A stretch of 55,792 nt of DNA. Origin: Synergistaceae bacterium. Its GTDB lineage: Bacteria > Synergistota > Synergistia > Synergistales > Aminobacteriaceae. Below the pieces are notes generated by a model. The model was given only the letters and a program-made list of their open reading frames with translations. It was not told the origin of the DNA and ran no database searches. Below, in pieces: positions 7,809-17,115 of this stretch; positions within the stretch are counted from its first letter, which is position 1; every line of letters starts with the position of its first letter. Both the position numbers and the translations under genes were made by a program. The stretch covers positions 1-55,792 of the forward strand of contig JAISLU010000063.1 in assembly GCA_031277095.1 (NCBI GenBank). The letters run 5' to 3'.

Positions 7809-9416
7809 CTAGGATAACGCAACTTCCAGGTCTTTGACAATACCCTCCAAAATCTCCGTCGAAACCCCGCCGTCTTTGATGTTTTCGACCTGGCGCACCA
7901 AGCCGTGGAGCCTTTCCACTTGCTCGGCAGAACACAATATTTCAAGCGGCGTCAAGCGCAATTTGAGATCCCGTATCCGTTGGCCGCCGGAGGAGGGAGC
8001 GGAGGCCAGGATGTCGCGTTTCAGGGAAAACAAGGGCATTTCGACCTGGGTGCTTCCCTGACGGAGGACGAAATGTATCAAACCCGACGTGGACAAACTG
8101 CAGTGGATCTCGACTTCCACGTTTGCTTCCACGTTCAAGGTCAGAAGGGAAAGTATCGTGCGCTCTTCCCGCGCATCCCCCATATTTTGAAAAATAGGCA
8201 GCTCCACTTTCCCCGAGCGGGCCGGCATGAAGCTCGCCCGGGCCGCGAAGGGCACGGGTGTTCCAGCGGGAATGAGGATTTCCGGCTGACCGTCTCTGAG
8301 GAAACCCACGTCGCCGGAGAGAATATCCAGCAACAAGCGGCCGTCCCCGATTCGCGCGCAAAGCGCCGCGCCCGCAACGATGGATTCTTCCGCGCAAAGA
8401 CTCAGCCGCTCCGGACGCGCGACTTCTGTTTCCAGGATCTCCCGCAGCAGGGGAATGCGGCTCGACCCGCCCACGAGCAGCAGATGCTCCGGCTCATGGC
8501 GGGTCCACAGCCTGCGCACGATATGAACCACGCGCCGAATGGAAAAACGGACCATGCGCTCCAGGTCCTCCCGTTCGACTTTGAGGGGTTCTCCTTTAAG
8601 GGGCTCTCCGGCCTCCCCAATTTTACCGGCCCCGCCCATTTCACCGGTCCCACCAATGGCGGGGGGAACCCAGTCGTAGCTCTGACAGGAAGAAAGGGCT
8701 ATTTTTAGGGCTTCGGCTTCCCAGACCAGGGTCCTCCAGCGAGGGTCCTCGGGGGAAAGGTCGGGCAGTCTCAAACGCTCGCGAAGCCACTCGGCCAAGG
8801 CAAGGTCGAAATCGTAGCCGCCGATTTTGGAGGTACCGACGCTCTCCAGGACCTGCCACACCCCTCCCTCGCTCTCCACGACGGAAACGTCCACCGTCCC
8901 CGCTCCGAAGTCCAGCACCAAAAAACGGCCCTCCCGTCCGAAGGCGAGAGCCGCGGCCGTGGGCTCGTTTATGACGCGGACCTCCCGCAGCCCGGCAGCC
9001 TCCGCGGCGCGCACCATTGCCTCCCTCTGAAGAAGGGAAAAAATGGCGGGCACGGCCAGCACGCAAGACGAGACGAACTGCCCCAAGAAGACCTCGGCGT
9101 CCTCTCTCAACGCGCAGAGCAGGGGCACTAAAATCTCTTGGGCCGTGCAGTTTTTTTCGCCGCACAGGGCCTGGAATTCCCCTCCCACCTTGCGCTTCAG
9201 ATCCCACCAAACGGGATAAGAGCCGCGAAACGACAGGCGCACCGCGTCTTCCCCCACCACCCAGCCTCTGTCCCAACCCACGACGGAGGGCGTGGATATC
9301 CGCCCCCATCGATTGGGAATCATCACGGGGCGGACGCCGTTCATATAGGCGCAAAGAGCGTTGCGCGTCCCCAGGTCTATTCCGATCGTTACGCTGCGGT
9401 TACGGCTGCCGTTCAT
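7809..9416 (-). CDS. atypical short Hsp70 (DnaK/HscA-like) chaperone
   Basis: A 535-residue Hsp70-family protein, about 100 residues shorter than DnaK. The nucleotide-binding domain is intact: phosphate-1 motif 'IGIDLGTRNALCAYMNG', 'INEPTAAALAFG', phosphate-2 'VLDFGAGTVDVSVVE' and adenosine motif 'LLLVGGSSRIPLLREIL'. The interdomain linker resembles 'RLLLDILSGDVGF'. A beta-type substrate-binding domain follows, but the alpha-helical lid is reduced to about 60 residues. Between the two NBD halves a Gly-rich loop (encoded at about 8579-8660) with two G-E-P-L-K units looks like an expanded repeat. ATG at 9416 has GAGG 9 nt upstream and overlaps mtaB by 17 nt. It is probably dedicated to the downstream J-protein rather than being the housekeeping DnaK. 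Confidence 0.8.
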   Translation of the reverse strand: MNGSRNRSVTIGIDLGTRNALCAYMNGVRPVMIPNRWGRISTPSVVGWDRGWVVGEDAVRLSFRGSYPVWWDLKRKVGGEFQALCGEKNCTAQEILVPLLCALREDAEVFLGQFVSSCVLAVPAIFSLLQREAMVRAAEAAGLREVRVINEPTAAALAFGREGRFLVLDFGAGTVDVSVVESEGGVWQVLESVGTSKIGGYDFDLALAEWLRERLRLPDLSPEDPRWRTLVWEAEALKIALSSCQSYDWVPPAIGGTGEMGGAGKIGEAGEPLKGEPLKVEREDLERMVRFSIRRVVHIVRRLWTRHEPEHLLLVGGSSRIPLLREILETEVARPERLSLCAEESIVAGAALCARIGDGRLLLDILSGDVGFLRDGQPEILIPAGTPVPFAARASFMPARSGKVELPIFQNMGDAREERTILSLLTLNVEANVEVEIHCSLSTSGLIHFVLRQGSTQVEMPLFSLKRDILASAPSSGGQRIRDLKLRLTPLEILCSAEQVERLHGLVRQVENIKDGGVSTEILEGIVKDLEVALS

Positions 9417-10830
9417 TCTGGTATCCTCGCAGTTCTCCTTTTACGCAGTGGGTTATCCGGGCTTCGGCTTCCCGTCCGAGACTCGGTTTCGCGGAGCCGA
9501 ATCGAATGCCGGCCGAAACGAAGTGTCGCGTGTAACCGGTAAGCACGGCCTCCCCTTCGCTTTCCATTGAAACGTTTTCCAATGAAACACTTTCCCTTGA
9601 AACACTTTCCACTGAAACGCTTTCCACCCAAACAGAAAGGTCGCGGCCCACGAAACGGGAGGCGTAGCGGGTCAGCAACCTCTCTCCCGCGGCCCTGGTC
9701 ATGGTCACCCTTTCGGACGCCCTTCGAGGCGGTATCCGGTCGGGGAACTCGGCCGCCAGAGTGCCTCTGCGGGGAGAATAGGGGAAAACGTGTATGCGCC
9801 CCAGTTCCGCTCGTTCCATCAAGGCCAAAGTGGCTCGAAAGGCCTTTTCACTTTCGCCGGGAAAGGCCACCAGGATGTCGCTGCTGATGTGCAGGTCGCC
9901 GCCCAGTTTTTCCCTGGCCCGGTCGCAGACCCGGACAAAGGCGTCCGCCGTGTACCCCCGCCTCATACGGGCGAGAACGTCGTCGTCCCCGCTCTGCAAG
10001 GGCAGATGCAGGTGCGGGCAAAACACGGGAGACGACGCCAGCGCCTCCAAAAGGCCGTCGTCTGGGTCCAGGGCAAAGGGCTCCAGGGAACCCAATCTCA
10101 GCCGGACCAACCCCGGAATGCCGGAGAGCCGCCGCACCAATTCCGCCAGAGATGATCCGATATCCCGGCCGTACATGCCCAAGTGGATGCCCGTCAGCAC
10201 GATCTCCCCGCACCCGGCTTCCACCACGCGGCGGGCTTCGGCCTCCGTGTCGTCCAAAGGACGGCTCACCGGCCGTCCCCGCAGAAATGGGATGACGCAA
10301 TAAGTACAATAACGGTCGCACCCCTCCTGCACCTTCAAAAAAGCGCGCGTCCGCAGCATAGGCCGGTTCAAGGCCAACGGGTCCCATGTGACATCCCCGT
10401 CTTTGAGCCTGCGCATATCTATCATTTCCCGGCGGGAGGGCGACGTCACGGCCGATTCCACGGCCTCGGCCAGATCGCTTTTCCGGCGATTGCCCGCCAG
10501 AATGTCCACCCCCAGGTTTTTCGCCTCTTCGGCGCCGAGGCCTTGAGCCCAACAGCCGCAAACGGCGACGATCCCGTTTTCCCCGAGTTCTCGCCGAGCC
10601 CTCCTGACGGCCTGACGGCATTTCTTGTCGGCCACGGCCGTCACCGAACAACTGACGATCACGGCGGCACGGCACCCCTTCAGGTCCTGAGAGATCACCG
10701 CACCCCGCGCGGCAAGGTCTCCCGCGATCGCTTCGCCGTCGTAAATGTTTGCCCGGCATCCCAGGACGCAAATCCAGACCTTTACGCCGTAAAGCCCCGT
10801 CCCAATCGAAATGGAATCGAAATCAGTCAA
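9400..10830 (-). CDS. mtaB: tRNA t6A37 methylthiotransferase MtaB (MiaB-like radical SAM)
   Basis: It converts N6-threonylcarbamoyladenosine at position 37 of tRNA to its 2-methylthio form. The N-terminal UPF0004 domain has the three cluster cysteines in 'CVLGCRANIYDGEA', 'VSCSVTAVADKKCRQA' and 'VCGCWAQG'; the last two stretches and the short domain spacing fit MtaB better than MiaB. The radical-SAM motif is 'EGCDRYCTYCVIP'. The C-terminal TRAM-like part is interrupted by five copies of a five-residue E-S-V-S-x unit (see the repeat feature). The likely start is TTG at 10830, overlapping the prmA stop; no in-frame ATG or GTG lies before the first conserved strand. It sits between prmA and an Hsp70-like gene. 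476 residues is longer than the usual 430-450 mainly because of the repeats and N-terminal extension. Confidence 0.88.
   Translation of the reverse strand: MTDFDSISIGTGLYGVKVWICVLGCRANIYDGEAIAGDLAARGAVISQDLKGCRAAVIVSCSVTAVADKKCRQAVRRARRELGENGIVAVCGCWAQGLGAEEAKNLGVDILAGNRRKSDLAEAVESAVTSPSRREMIDMRRLKDGDVTWDPLALNRPMLRTRAFLKVQEGCDRYCTYCVIPFLRGRPVSRPLDDTEAEARRVVEAGCGEIVLTGIHLGMYGRDIGSSLAELVRRLSGIPGLVRLRLGSLEPFALDPDDGLLEALASSPVFCPHLHLPLQSGDDDVLARMRRGYTADAFVRVCDRAREKLGGDLHISSDILVAFPGESEKAFRATLALMERAELGRIHVFPYSPRRGTLAAEFPDRIPPRRASERVTMTRAAGERLLTRYASRFVGRDLSVWVESVSVESVSRESVSLENVSMESEGEAVLTGYTRHFVSAGIRFGSAKPSLGREAEARITHCVKGELRGYQNERQP
9560..9634 (-). repeat. five tandem 15-bp units inside mtaB
   Basis: Units start at 9560, 9575, 9590, 9605 and 9620, each a variant of CTTTCC-N3-GAAAC(A/G). 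On the coding strand they give five E-S/N-V-S-x pentapeptides. The insertion keeps frame and falls between two strands of the TRAM-like C-terminal domain. Confidence 0.9.
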
Positions 10831-11710
10831 GTTTTGCGGCGCACCCCCACCAGTCGTTCCGCGTCAGTTCGGCCACTAAAGACAGATCCGTCCGGGAGAG
10901 GGCGGACAGAAACGCCGGGCGCTCCGTCACCGTCATCCCGGAAAAAATCGCCACCCCGGGGCGCTTCAAAATACGTCCCGCGTCACTCAGGAGTCTCAGG
11001 TTCGGCTCCAGCAGAATATTGGCCGTCAGCAGGTCGAACTTTGCCCGAACTCCGTCTGCAAGGTCGCCGACCCTGAGGTCGCAGGATTCGAAGGAAAGGC
11101 CGTTCAATTCCATGTTGCGCCGGGCTTCCGCCGCCGCCGCCGAGTCCAGGTCCCGCGCCGCCGCCATCGCGGCCCCCAGTTTCAACGCCGCGATGAACAG
11201 TATGCCAGAACCTGTTCCCACGTCGATCACCGAGTCTCCGGCTTTCACGAATCGCTCCACCAACGAAAGCGCGATTTGTGTACTTTCGTGATATCCCGTG
11301 CCGAACGCCGCGCCGGGGTAGATATAAAGAGGCACTTTTTTTTCGGGCTCCTTTCCTTTGTGCCAAGGCGCCATCACCACAAAATTGACGCCTATGGAAA
11401 GAGGGGGAAAGGAGTCCAGATGTTCCCTGTGCCAGTCTTGGTTTTCGATTTTTGCGTAAGAGAGGATACTCACTTGGGGAAAGTCGACCAGAAGCCCGTT
11501 CAGAACCGAGAGCCAGTGAGAGATGTCTCGAGAGCCGAGATAGACCGCGCGCAGAATCGTCTTTCCCTCTTTTTCGAGAACTTCCGCCCCGATACTTCCG
11601 GACAGATCGGCTATCGTCGAGAGCGTCTCCTCCGCCTTGCCGTCGCTCTCCAAATCCACGCCCCACCAAAAATTGCCGCCTACGTTCCCCAAACAATTCC
11701 CCCCAAACAA
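10823..11710 (-). CDS. prmA: ribosomal protein L11 methyltransferase PrmA
   Basis: SAM-dependent methyltransferase that modifies lysines of ribosomal protein L11. The N-terminal substrate domain begins near 'FWWGVDLESDGKAEET'; the linker carries 'PGAAFGTGYHESTQIALSLVE', the PrmA hallmark (usually P-G-x-A-F-G-T-G-x-H). The SAM fold follows, with 'DSVIDVGTGSGILFIAALKLGA' and 'LLTANILLEP', the N-P-P-Y/NIL-type catalytic motif. The start is uncertain: TTG at 11710 or TTG at 11692, the second having GGGGGG a few nt upstream. It is the first gene of the prmA-mtaB-Hsp70-J protein cluster, an arrangement reminiscent of the dnaK-dnaJ-prmA order in other bacteria but with an unusual Hsp70. Confidence 0.88.
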   Translation of the reverse strand: MFGGNCLGNVGGNFWWGVDLESDGKAEETLSTIADLSGSIGAEVLEKEGKTILRAVYLGSRDISHWLSVLNGLLVDFPQVSILSYAKIENQDWHREHLDSFPPLSIGVNFVVMAPWHKGKEPEKKVPLYIYPGAAFGTGYHESTQIALSLVERFVKAGDSVIDVGTGSGILFIAALKLGAAMAAARDLDSAAAAEARRNMELNGLSFESCDLRVGDLADGVRAKFDLLTANILLEPNLRLLSDAGRILKRPGVAIFSGMTVTERPAFLSALSRTDLSLVAELTRNDWWGCAAKLD

Positions 11711-11905
11711 AAATATATGACCAGGATCATCATAAATAAAAATGAAAATGAAAATGAAATCTGAAAATCAGCGGCGCGCTCCAATGTTATTGTGCGATTG
11801 TTAGTATTGTACAACGCATCTCGGTTTTATCGGCTCGTTTATTGCAACCATTTAAATATCCAACGTCAATGCCTCCAACTTCAATGTCCAATACCGGCAA
11901 CTTCC

Positions 11906-11950
11906 GGGGCTCCGCCCCATACCCCGCAGGGGACTCGTCCCCTGACCCCA
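11906..11950. repeat. GC-rich dispersed repeat, copy 1
   Basis: A 45-bp element containing the hairpin CAGGGGA-CGAG-TCCCCTG. A copy in opposite orientation lies at 22759-22798, sharing about 37 identical bases. Function unknown; it resembles short palindromic intergenic repeats. Confidence 0.75.
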
Positions 11951-11977
11951 TTTGAGGCTCCGAGGCCAACAGGGCGC

Positions 11978-12000
11978 AAAAAAAGAGAGCCGGAGCTCTC
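11978..12000 (-). terminator. rho-independent terminator of rpoBC
   Basis: On the minus strand GAGAGC (12000-11995), a TCCG loop and GCTCTC (11990-11985) form a stem followed by seven T residues (11984-11978). It starts about 19 nt after the rpoC stop. Confidence 0.8.
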
Positions 12001-12018
12001 CTCTTTTAATTTTTGGCG

Positions 12019-15000
12019 TTACTCGAAAACTTGTTCCGTTTTTTGCGTCTCGCTGGCTTTCTCGGCGTCGAGTTTGCGGAAACTCTCGGCTCCCGTTCCC
12101 GCCGGAATCAAGTGGCCGATGATCACATTTTCCTTCAATCCGTGCAAGGGATCGATCTGACCCTTCACCGCCGCGCCCGCCAGAATTTGGGCCGTCTGCT
12201 GGAAAGAAGCGGCGCTCAGGAAGCTGTCGGTGGCAAGCGCGGCTTTCGTGATGCCGTGGATGAAGGGCTTGCACTCTGGGCTTTCCCGTAACTTTCGCAC
12301 GAAGGTGACCTCCCGAATCAACTGCCGGGTGACGGCCTTCGAGGAAAGAGAACGCACGAAAATTTCTAGGGGCTCGCGATCCACAATGGCGTCCACCACC
12401 GTTTTGTTGATCTCCTGACCGGACTCCAACTGTGCGGCGGACTTTTTGGAAAAAATGAAGTCCAGCAAAACTTTGCCGTAAATTTTGCTCATCAGAAACC
12501 GATGCAAAAGCATCCTCCGGGGGATGACTCCATCGTCCGTCTCGATCGCGGCGATTTCTCCCTCGGCAAGCCCCCGCACAACCCGCGCGTCCACGTACTG
12601 GGGTACGCCCGAGATCGGGTTTCCCTCTTTGTCCGCGGCCTGCAAAAGCGTCTTGCCCCACAGGTTGTCGTCGTTCATCAGATCGTTCTGGAACGTGTCG
12701 ACGACGCTGATCTGCTCTACGTTGTGCCAAACCTTGATTTCGAAAAGATTTTGCTCGCCGATCAGGTCCACGACTTCTTTGGAGATCAAGGAATCAGCCT
12801 CCACCAAAGTTTCGCTGTCCTTGACGATGCGCTCCGCCAGCCATTCCACACCCACGAGTTTGTCCAGGGTATCCCGGTCCCGCACCATGATGGGCTTGGG
12901 GTCGTTGGAGGTGATCTGGCGAAGCTGGGCCGCCGTCAATCGGTCGCCGGCCTTGATCTCCGTGTCCTCCACGGAGAAGTCGAAAACCAGCTCGAGGCCC
13001 TCCATCTGCTTGCGGAAGGCGGCTTCCCCCACGACGATGTTGACGTCGCGCTTTTCATGCTCCACAATCACGTCGGAAATCATCATGCCGGGCTTGAGTA
13101 AAAGGCGTATCCCCGCCTCATTCAAGGGTTTACCCAAAAGTTCCGCCGTCTCTTCGCTAGGTTTTTCCACTTTTTTGAGCTTGTCCCCCGCGAAAATCCG
13201 CACCGCCTCCGAGACATTGCGCTCGTTGTCCTGCTGGATACGCACTTCCTCCTCTTCGATATCGCTGAGCCAGACCAGGTCGCCGGCGACGAAAGAGGTG
13301 TCCCCTTCCTCGATGACCCGGACCCGATTCAGCGGAGCGACCTTGCGGAGAATGACCTCGATGTGTTTGTTGTTGATCGAGACGCCTTGAGAACGGTAGA
13401 CCTCTTGAATTTCGTCCACCAGCATATGCTGCACCGCGTCGATCCCGCTCACCTCCAGAAGCTGCTGAGGATCCACGTTGCCCTCGGTGAGGCGCGTCGT
13501 TTTTTCCACATCGAGCCCCTCGACGATGTTTTCTTTCAGCTCTTGGGCGGCAGGGATCGTGTGTACGACCCGAGTTTCCCCGTCAGGCGCGGCGACGATG
13601 ACCTTGCGCTTGCCCTCGGCATTTCGGATTTCCTCGATCATTCCGTCGATACCCGCCAAAAAAGCCACCTTGCGGGGGCGGCGGACCTCGAAAAGCTGTT
13701 CGATGCGGGGAAGGCCTTGAGTGATGTCCTCTCCCGTCAAACGCACGCCTCCCGTGTGGAACGTGCGCATGGTAAGCTGCGTTCCCGGCTCTCCGATAGA
13801 CTGGGCCGCCACGACGCCCACGGCCTCCCCGATGGGAACCAGGTGGCGCGAGGACAAATCCATGCCGTAACACTTTTGGCAAAGACCCCGCTTCAGCGCG
13901 CAGGCCAGTGGGCTGCGCACCCATACCTCCGTGACGCCGCTCTTGTCGATCTCGCTGGCAAGCTCGTAGGTGATGAGTTCGCCTTTTTTAACCAAAATTT
14001 TCTTCGAGTTTCCGGCCCGAATGTCCTCCAGGGCGGTGCGGCCCGAAATGCGGTCTCGCAGCGGAATCATGTCCTTGCCGTCCCGGGTCAGGGGGCGGAT
14101 GCAGATCCCTTTGTCCGTTCCGCAGTCGTGTTCGGTGATGATTAAATCTTGAGCGACGTCCACCAGCCGGCGGGTCAGGTAACCCGACTTCGCCGTGCGA
14201 AGCGCCGTGTCCGCAAGGCCTTTTCGGGCCCCGTGGGTGGAGATGAAGTACTCCAGCATGTTCATTCCCTCGCGGAAATTGGCCGTGATGGGATAGTCGA
14301 TGATGCGCCCCGAGGGGTCGGACATCAAGCCTCGAATACCCGCCATCTGACCCATCTGCCCACGGCTTCCCCGGGCGCCGCTGTCCACCATCATGCGAAC
14401 GGGGTTCGATTCTTCCATGTGTCCCGCTATGCTGTCGGCGATCCTTCGGGCGGCCTCCGACCAGAGCATCTCCTTGTGGAAAAGGTATTCGTCCTGGGTC
14501 AGAACCCCCATCTCGTACTCTTCTTTGAAGAGTTCGTCCTGCTTGATGGTCTCGGCGGTGATCTCTTCTTTTTCCGGCGGAATGATGATGGAGCCCACGC
14601 CGAAGCTGATGCCGCTTTTTGCCGCCCAGCGATAACCCAATGCCTTGATCGCGTCCAGCATCTCCACCACCGCGCTGCGGTCCACTTTATCGTAGGCGTC
14701 GTCCAGAAGTCGGCCCATGTTTTTCTTGTCCAGCTGCTTGTTGACGAAACGCAGGGGAGGCGCAATGATATTGTTGAAAAGAACCCGCCCTGGCGAGGTT
14801 TCCACAAAAACAGCCGCGCCCTCGGGGATTTTGACTTTTTTCGTCTCCTCGGCGATCAGCGCCTTGCCCTTCGACCCGCGGTATTTGCGCCTGCCCTCGG
14901 GTATCACCGCCCAGTCGGGGTTCATCTTCAGCCAGATCCGCGCGTTGAGATGCACCACTCCGTGGTCGAACGCCGAAAGGACGTCCTCTTCGCTGGAAAA

Positions 15001-17115
15001 GTGCATCCCCTCCCCCATCAAACCTTCGTGGGTATCCGTCAGGTAATATATACCCAGCACGATGTCCTGGGTCGGTGTGACCACGGGCCGTCCGCTGGCC
15101 GGCGACAGCAGGTTGTTCGCGGAAAGCATCAGCAGCCGCGCCTCCGCCTGCGCCTCGATGGACAGGGGCACGTGGACCGCCATCTGATCGCCATCGAAAT
15201 CCGCGTTGAAAGCCGTGCAGACCATGGGGTGAAGGCGAATCGCCTTGCCCTCCATCAAGACCGGCTCGAAGGCCTGAATCCCAAGACGGTGAAGGGTCGG
15301 GGCTCGGTTCAGCATGACGGGATGGTCTCGAATGATCTCCTCCAAGATGCCCCAGATCTCCTCGCGTCCCCGCTCGATGATCCGCTTGGCGCTTTTCACG
15401 TTGGGGGCGAGGCCCCGTTCCACAAGCTGCCGGATGACGAAGGGCTTGAAAAGCTCCAGGGCCATCTGCTTGGGCAGGCCGCATTGATAGATTTTGAGCT
15501 GGGGACCGATGACGATGACGGAACGGCCGGAGTAGTCCACGCGCTTGCCCAGAAGGTTCTGACGGAAACGTCCCTTCTTACCCCGCAGAAGGTCGGTCAG
15601 ACTCTTGAGAGGCCGGTTTCCCGCCCCCAAAACGGCCTTGCCCATCCTTCCGTTGTCGATGAGGGCGTCCGTGGACTCCTGAAGCATGCGTTTCTCGTTA
15701 CGGATGATGATCTCGGGGGCTCGGAGCTCCTGCAGTTTTTTCAAACGATTGTTGCGATTGATCACCCGCCGATAGAGGTCGTTCAGGTCCGACGTGGCGA
15801 AACGTCCGCCGTCCAACTGCACCAGCGGCCTCAGATCCGGCGGGATGACGGGCAGCACCTCGAGGATCATGGACTGCGCTTCCGAGGCGCTTTTGCGAAA
15901 ATCCTCCGCCACCTGGAGCCGCTTGACCAGCTTGCGCTTCTTCTGCCCGCTGCTCTCCGCGACCTCCTCTCTGAGGGACGCCGTCAAGAGGTCGAGATCC
16001 AGCCGGTTGACCATGGTCTGCACGCCCTCGGCCCCGATTCCCGCCTCGAATTTTTTGTCGTAAGCCTGACACAGGCTCTGCTGTCGGTCGTAAATGACTT
16101 CGGCGCGGGCAAAAGGCGACGAACCTTGCTCCACAACCACGTAGCACGGGTCGTCGATGGTGACCCCCCAGCGGGGCGCCGAAAAACGCCCCGGATATTT
16201 CTGCTGGAAAAGTTCCATCTCGCTTTTGGAAATAATATTCCCTTTGGCAAAGGGCAGCTTGAGCGCCGCGGTGACGATAAAGGCCTCGTTGTTGGAGACG
16301 GTAGCGCGTTTGAACTTGAAAAGGGCCTGTTTCCCCTTTTTCCCGCCTTGCCCCGAAAGGCGCGTCATCTCCGATTCGGATACAATATCCCCCGCCTTCA
16401 GGGAAAAGTTCTCCACGCTTCTCACATCTGCGTTTTCCGCGTCCTCCAAAAGCTCGTAGGCAGGCTCCACCTTGAAAATCTCGTCGCCGTACTCCGTTTT
16501 ATAGCGGTTGACCTGCTGAAACGTCAGAACATCCCCCTCGTTGACGGGAATGTTATCGACGGACTCCAGGACATACGCCTCCTCGGCCTTGAATTTCGGG
16601 TCGTAGTGAGCGTGGACCTTCATTTCGCTTTCCGATATGACCGCGCCTTTGCGGATGAGGTCCGTCCTGCGTCCGTCGGTCACCACCTTGAAGGCCCCCT
16701 CTTTTTTGCGGGTGGGGGCGAAATAGACGACTTTTTCCAGGTCTTTGGCGCTGGTGCCTAAAAGCAGGCTGAGACGGCTGGGAATCCCCCGAAGATACCA
16801 GATATGAACCACGGGCGCGGCCAGTTCGATGTGGCCCATGCGCTCGCGGCGCACACGGTTGTCCGTCACCTCCACGCCACAGCGGTCGCAGATGATGCCC
16901 CGGAACTTGGGCCCGCTGCGTTTGTATTTGCCGCAGGCGCACTCGTAACTGCGAGTGGGGCCGAAAATACGTTCGCAGAAAAGGCCGTCCTTTTCAGGGC
17001 GCAAGGTTCTATAATTGATGGTTTCGGGCTTTTTTACCTCGCCGCTGGATATTTCTCGTATCCGCTCCGGAGTGGCCAGTTTGATACGTACACCGACTAT
17101 CTCTCTTCGGGCCAT
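12019..17115 (-). CDS. rpoC: DNA-directed RNA polymerase subunit beta-prime
   Basis: Catalytic subunit of RNA polymerase, 1698 residues, longer than the roughly 1400 of E. coli. The N-terminal zinc ribbon uses C59, C61, C76 and C79. The active-site motif [14 protein letters not shown] is near residue 638 and holds the Mg-binding aspartates. The second zinc site is in '[11 protein letters not shown]...' and '[16 protein letters not shown]'. The extra length is an insertion at about residues 137-345 in the clamp, with three related segments each containing K-G-x-I-I/V-S-x-S-E-M (near 156, 240 and 291), as expected for sandwich-barrel hybrid motif repeats found in some phyla. The start overlaps the rpoB end by 19 nt. 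Confidence 0.98.
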   Translation of the reverse strand: MARREIVGVRIKLATPERIREISSGEVKKPETINYRTLRPEKDGLFCERIFGPTRSYECACGKYKRSGPKFRGIICDRCGVEVTDNRVRRERMGHIELAAPVVHIWYLRGIPSRLSLLLGTSAKDLEKVVYFAPTRKKEGAFKVVTDGRRTDLIRKGAVISESEMKVHAHYDPKFKAEEAYVLESVDNIPVNEGDVLTFQQVNRYKTEYGDEIFKVEPAYELLEDAENADVRSVENFSLKAGDIVSESEMTRLSGQGGKKGKQALFKFKRATVSNNEAFIVTAALKLPFAKGNIISKSEMELFQQKYPGRFSAPRWGVTIDDPCYVVVEQGSSPFARAEVIYDRQQSLCQAYDKKFEAGIGAEGVQTMVNRLDLDLLTASLREEVAESSGQKKRKLVKRLQVAEDFRKSASEAQSMILEVLPVIPPDLRPLVQLDGGRFATSDLNDLYRRVINRNNRLKKLQELRAPEIIIRNEKRMLQESTDALIDNGRMGKAVLGAGNRPLKSLTDLLRGKKGRFRQNLLGKRVDYSGRSVIVIGPQLKIYQCGLPKQMALELFKPFVIRQLVERGLAPNVKSAKRIIERGREEIWGILEEIIRDHPVMLNRAPTLHRLGIQAFEPVLMEGKAIRLHPMVCTAFNADFDGDQMAVHVPLSIEAQAEARLLMLSANNLLSPASGRPVVTPTQDIVLGIYYLTDTHEGLMGEGMHFSSEEDVLSAFDHGVVHLNARIWLKMNPDWAVIPEGRRKYRGSKGKALIAEETKKVKIPEGAAVFVETSPGRVLFNNIIAPPLRFVNKQLDKKNMGRLLDDAYDKVDRSAVVEMLDAIKALGYRWAAKSGISFGVGSIIIPPEKEEITAETIKQDELFKEEYEMGVLTQDEYLFHKEMLWSEAARRIADSIAGHMEESNPVRMMVDSGARGSRGQMGQMAGIRGLMSDPSGRIIDYPITANFREGMNMLEYFISTHGARKGLADTALRTAKSGYLTRRLVDVAQDLIITEHDCGTDKGICIRPLTRDGKDMIPLRDRISGRTALEDIRAGNSKKILVKKGELITYELASEIDKSGVTEVWVRSPLACALKRGLCQKCYGMDLSSRHLVPIGEAVGVVAAQSIGEPGTQLTMRTFHTGGVRLTGEDITQGLPRIEQLFEVRRPRKVAFLAGIDGMIEEIRNAEGKRKVIVAAPDGETRVVHTIPAAQELKENIVEGLDVEKTTRLTEGNVDPQQLLEVSGIDAVQHMLVDEIQEVYRSQGVSINNKHIEVILRKVAPLNRVRVIEEGDTSFVAGDLVWLSDIEEEEVRIQQDNERNVSEAVRIFAGDKLKKVEKPSEETAELLGKPLNEAGIRLLLKPGMMISDVIVEHEKRDVNIVVGEAAFRKQMEGLELVFDFSVEDTEIKAGDRLTAAQLRQITSNDPKPIMVRDRDTLDKLVGVEWLAERIVKDSETLVEADSLISKEVVDLIGEQNLFEIKVWHNVEQISVVDTFQNDLMNDDNLWGKTLLQAADKEGNPISGVPQYVDARVVRGLAEGEIAAIETDDGVIPRRMLLHRFLMSKIYGKVLLDFIFSKKSAAQLESGQEINKTVVDAIVDREPLEIFVRSLSSKAVTRQLIREVTFVRKLRESPECKPFIHGITKAALATDSFLSAASFQQTAQILAGAAVKGQIDPLHGLKENVIIGHLIPAGTGAESFRKLDAEKASETQKTEQVFE

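Larger units (their letters stand above)
11711..12018. other. intergenic region between rpoC and prmA
   Basis: This holds a GC-rich dispersed repeat (11906-11950), the rpoC terminator (11978-12000) and an AT-rich stretch with tandem 'AATGAAA' units near 11740-11760 just upstream of prmA. On the minus strand TTGTAC is followed 17 nt later by AATAAC near 11784-11812, a poor promoter candidate for prmA. No gene was seen. Confidence 0.5.

Noticed and set aside
14149-16761. 870-codon open frame on the plus strand, opposite rpoC
   Set aside because: It is antisense to a universally conserved gene, has no recognisable domain and arises from GC-rich codon use in rpoC.
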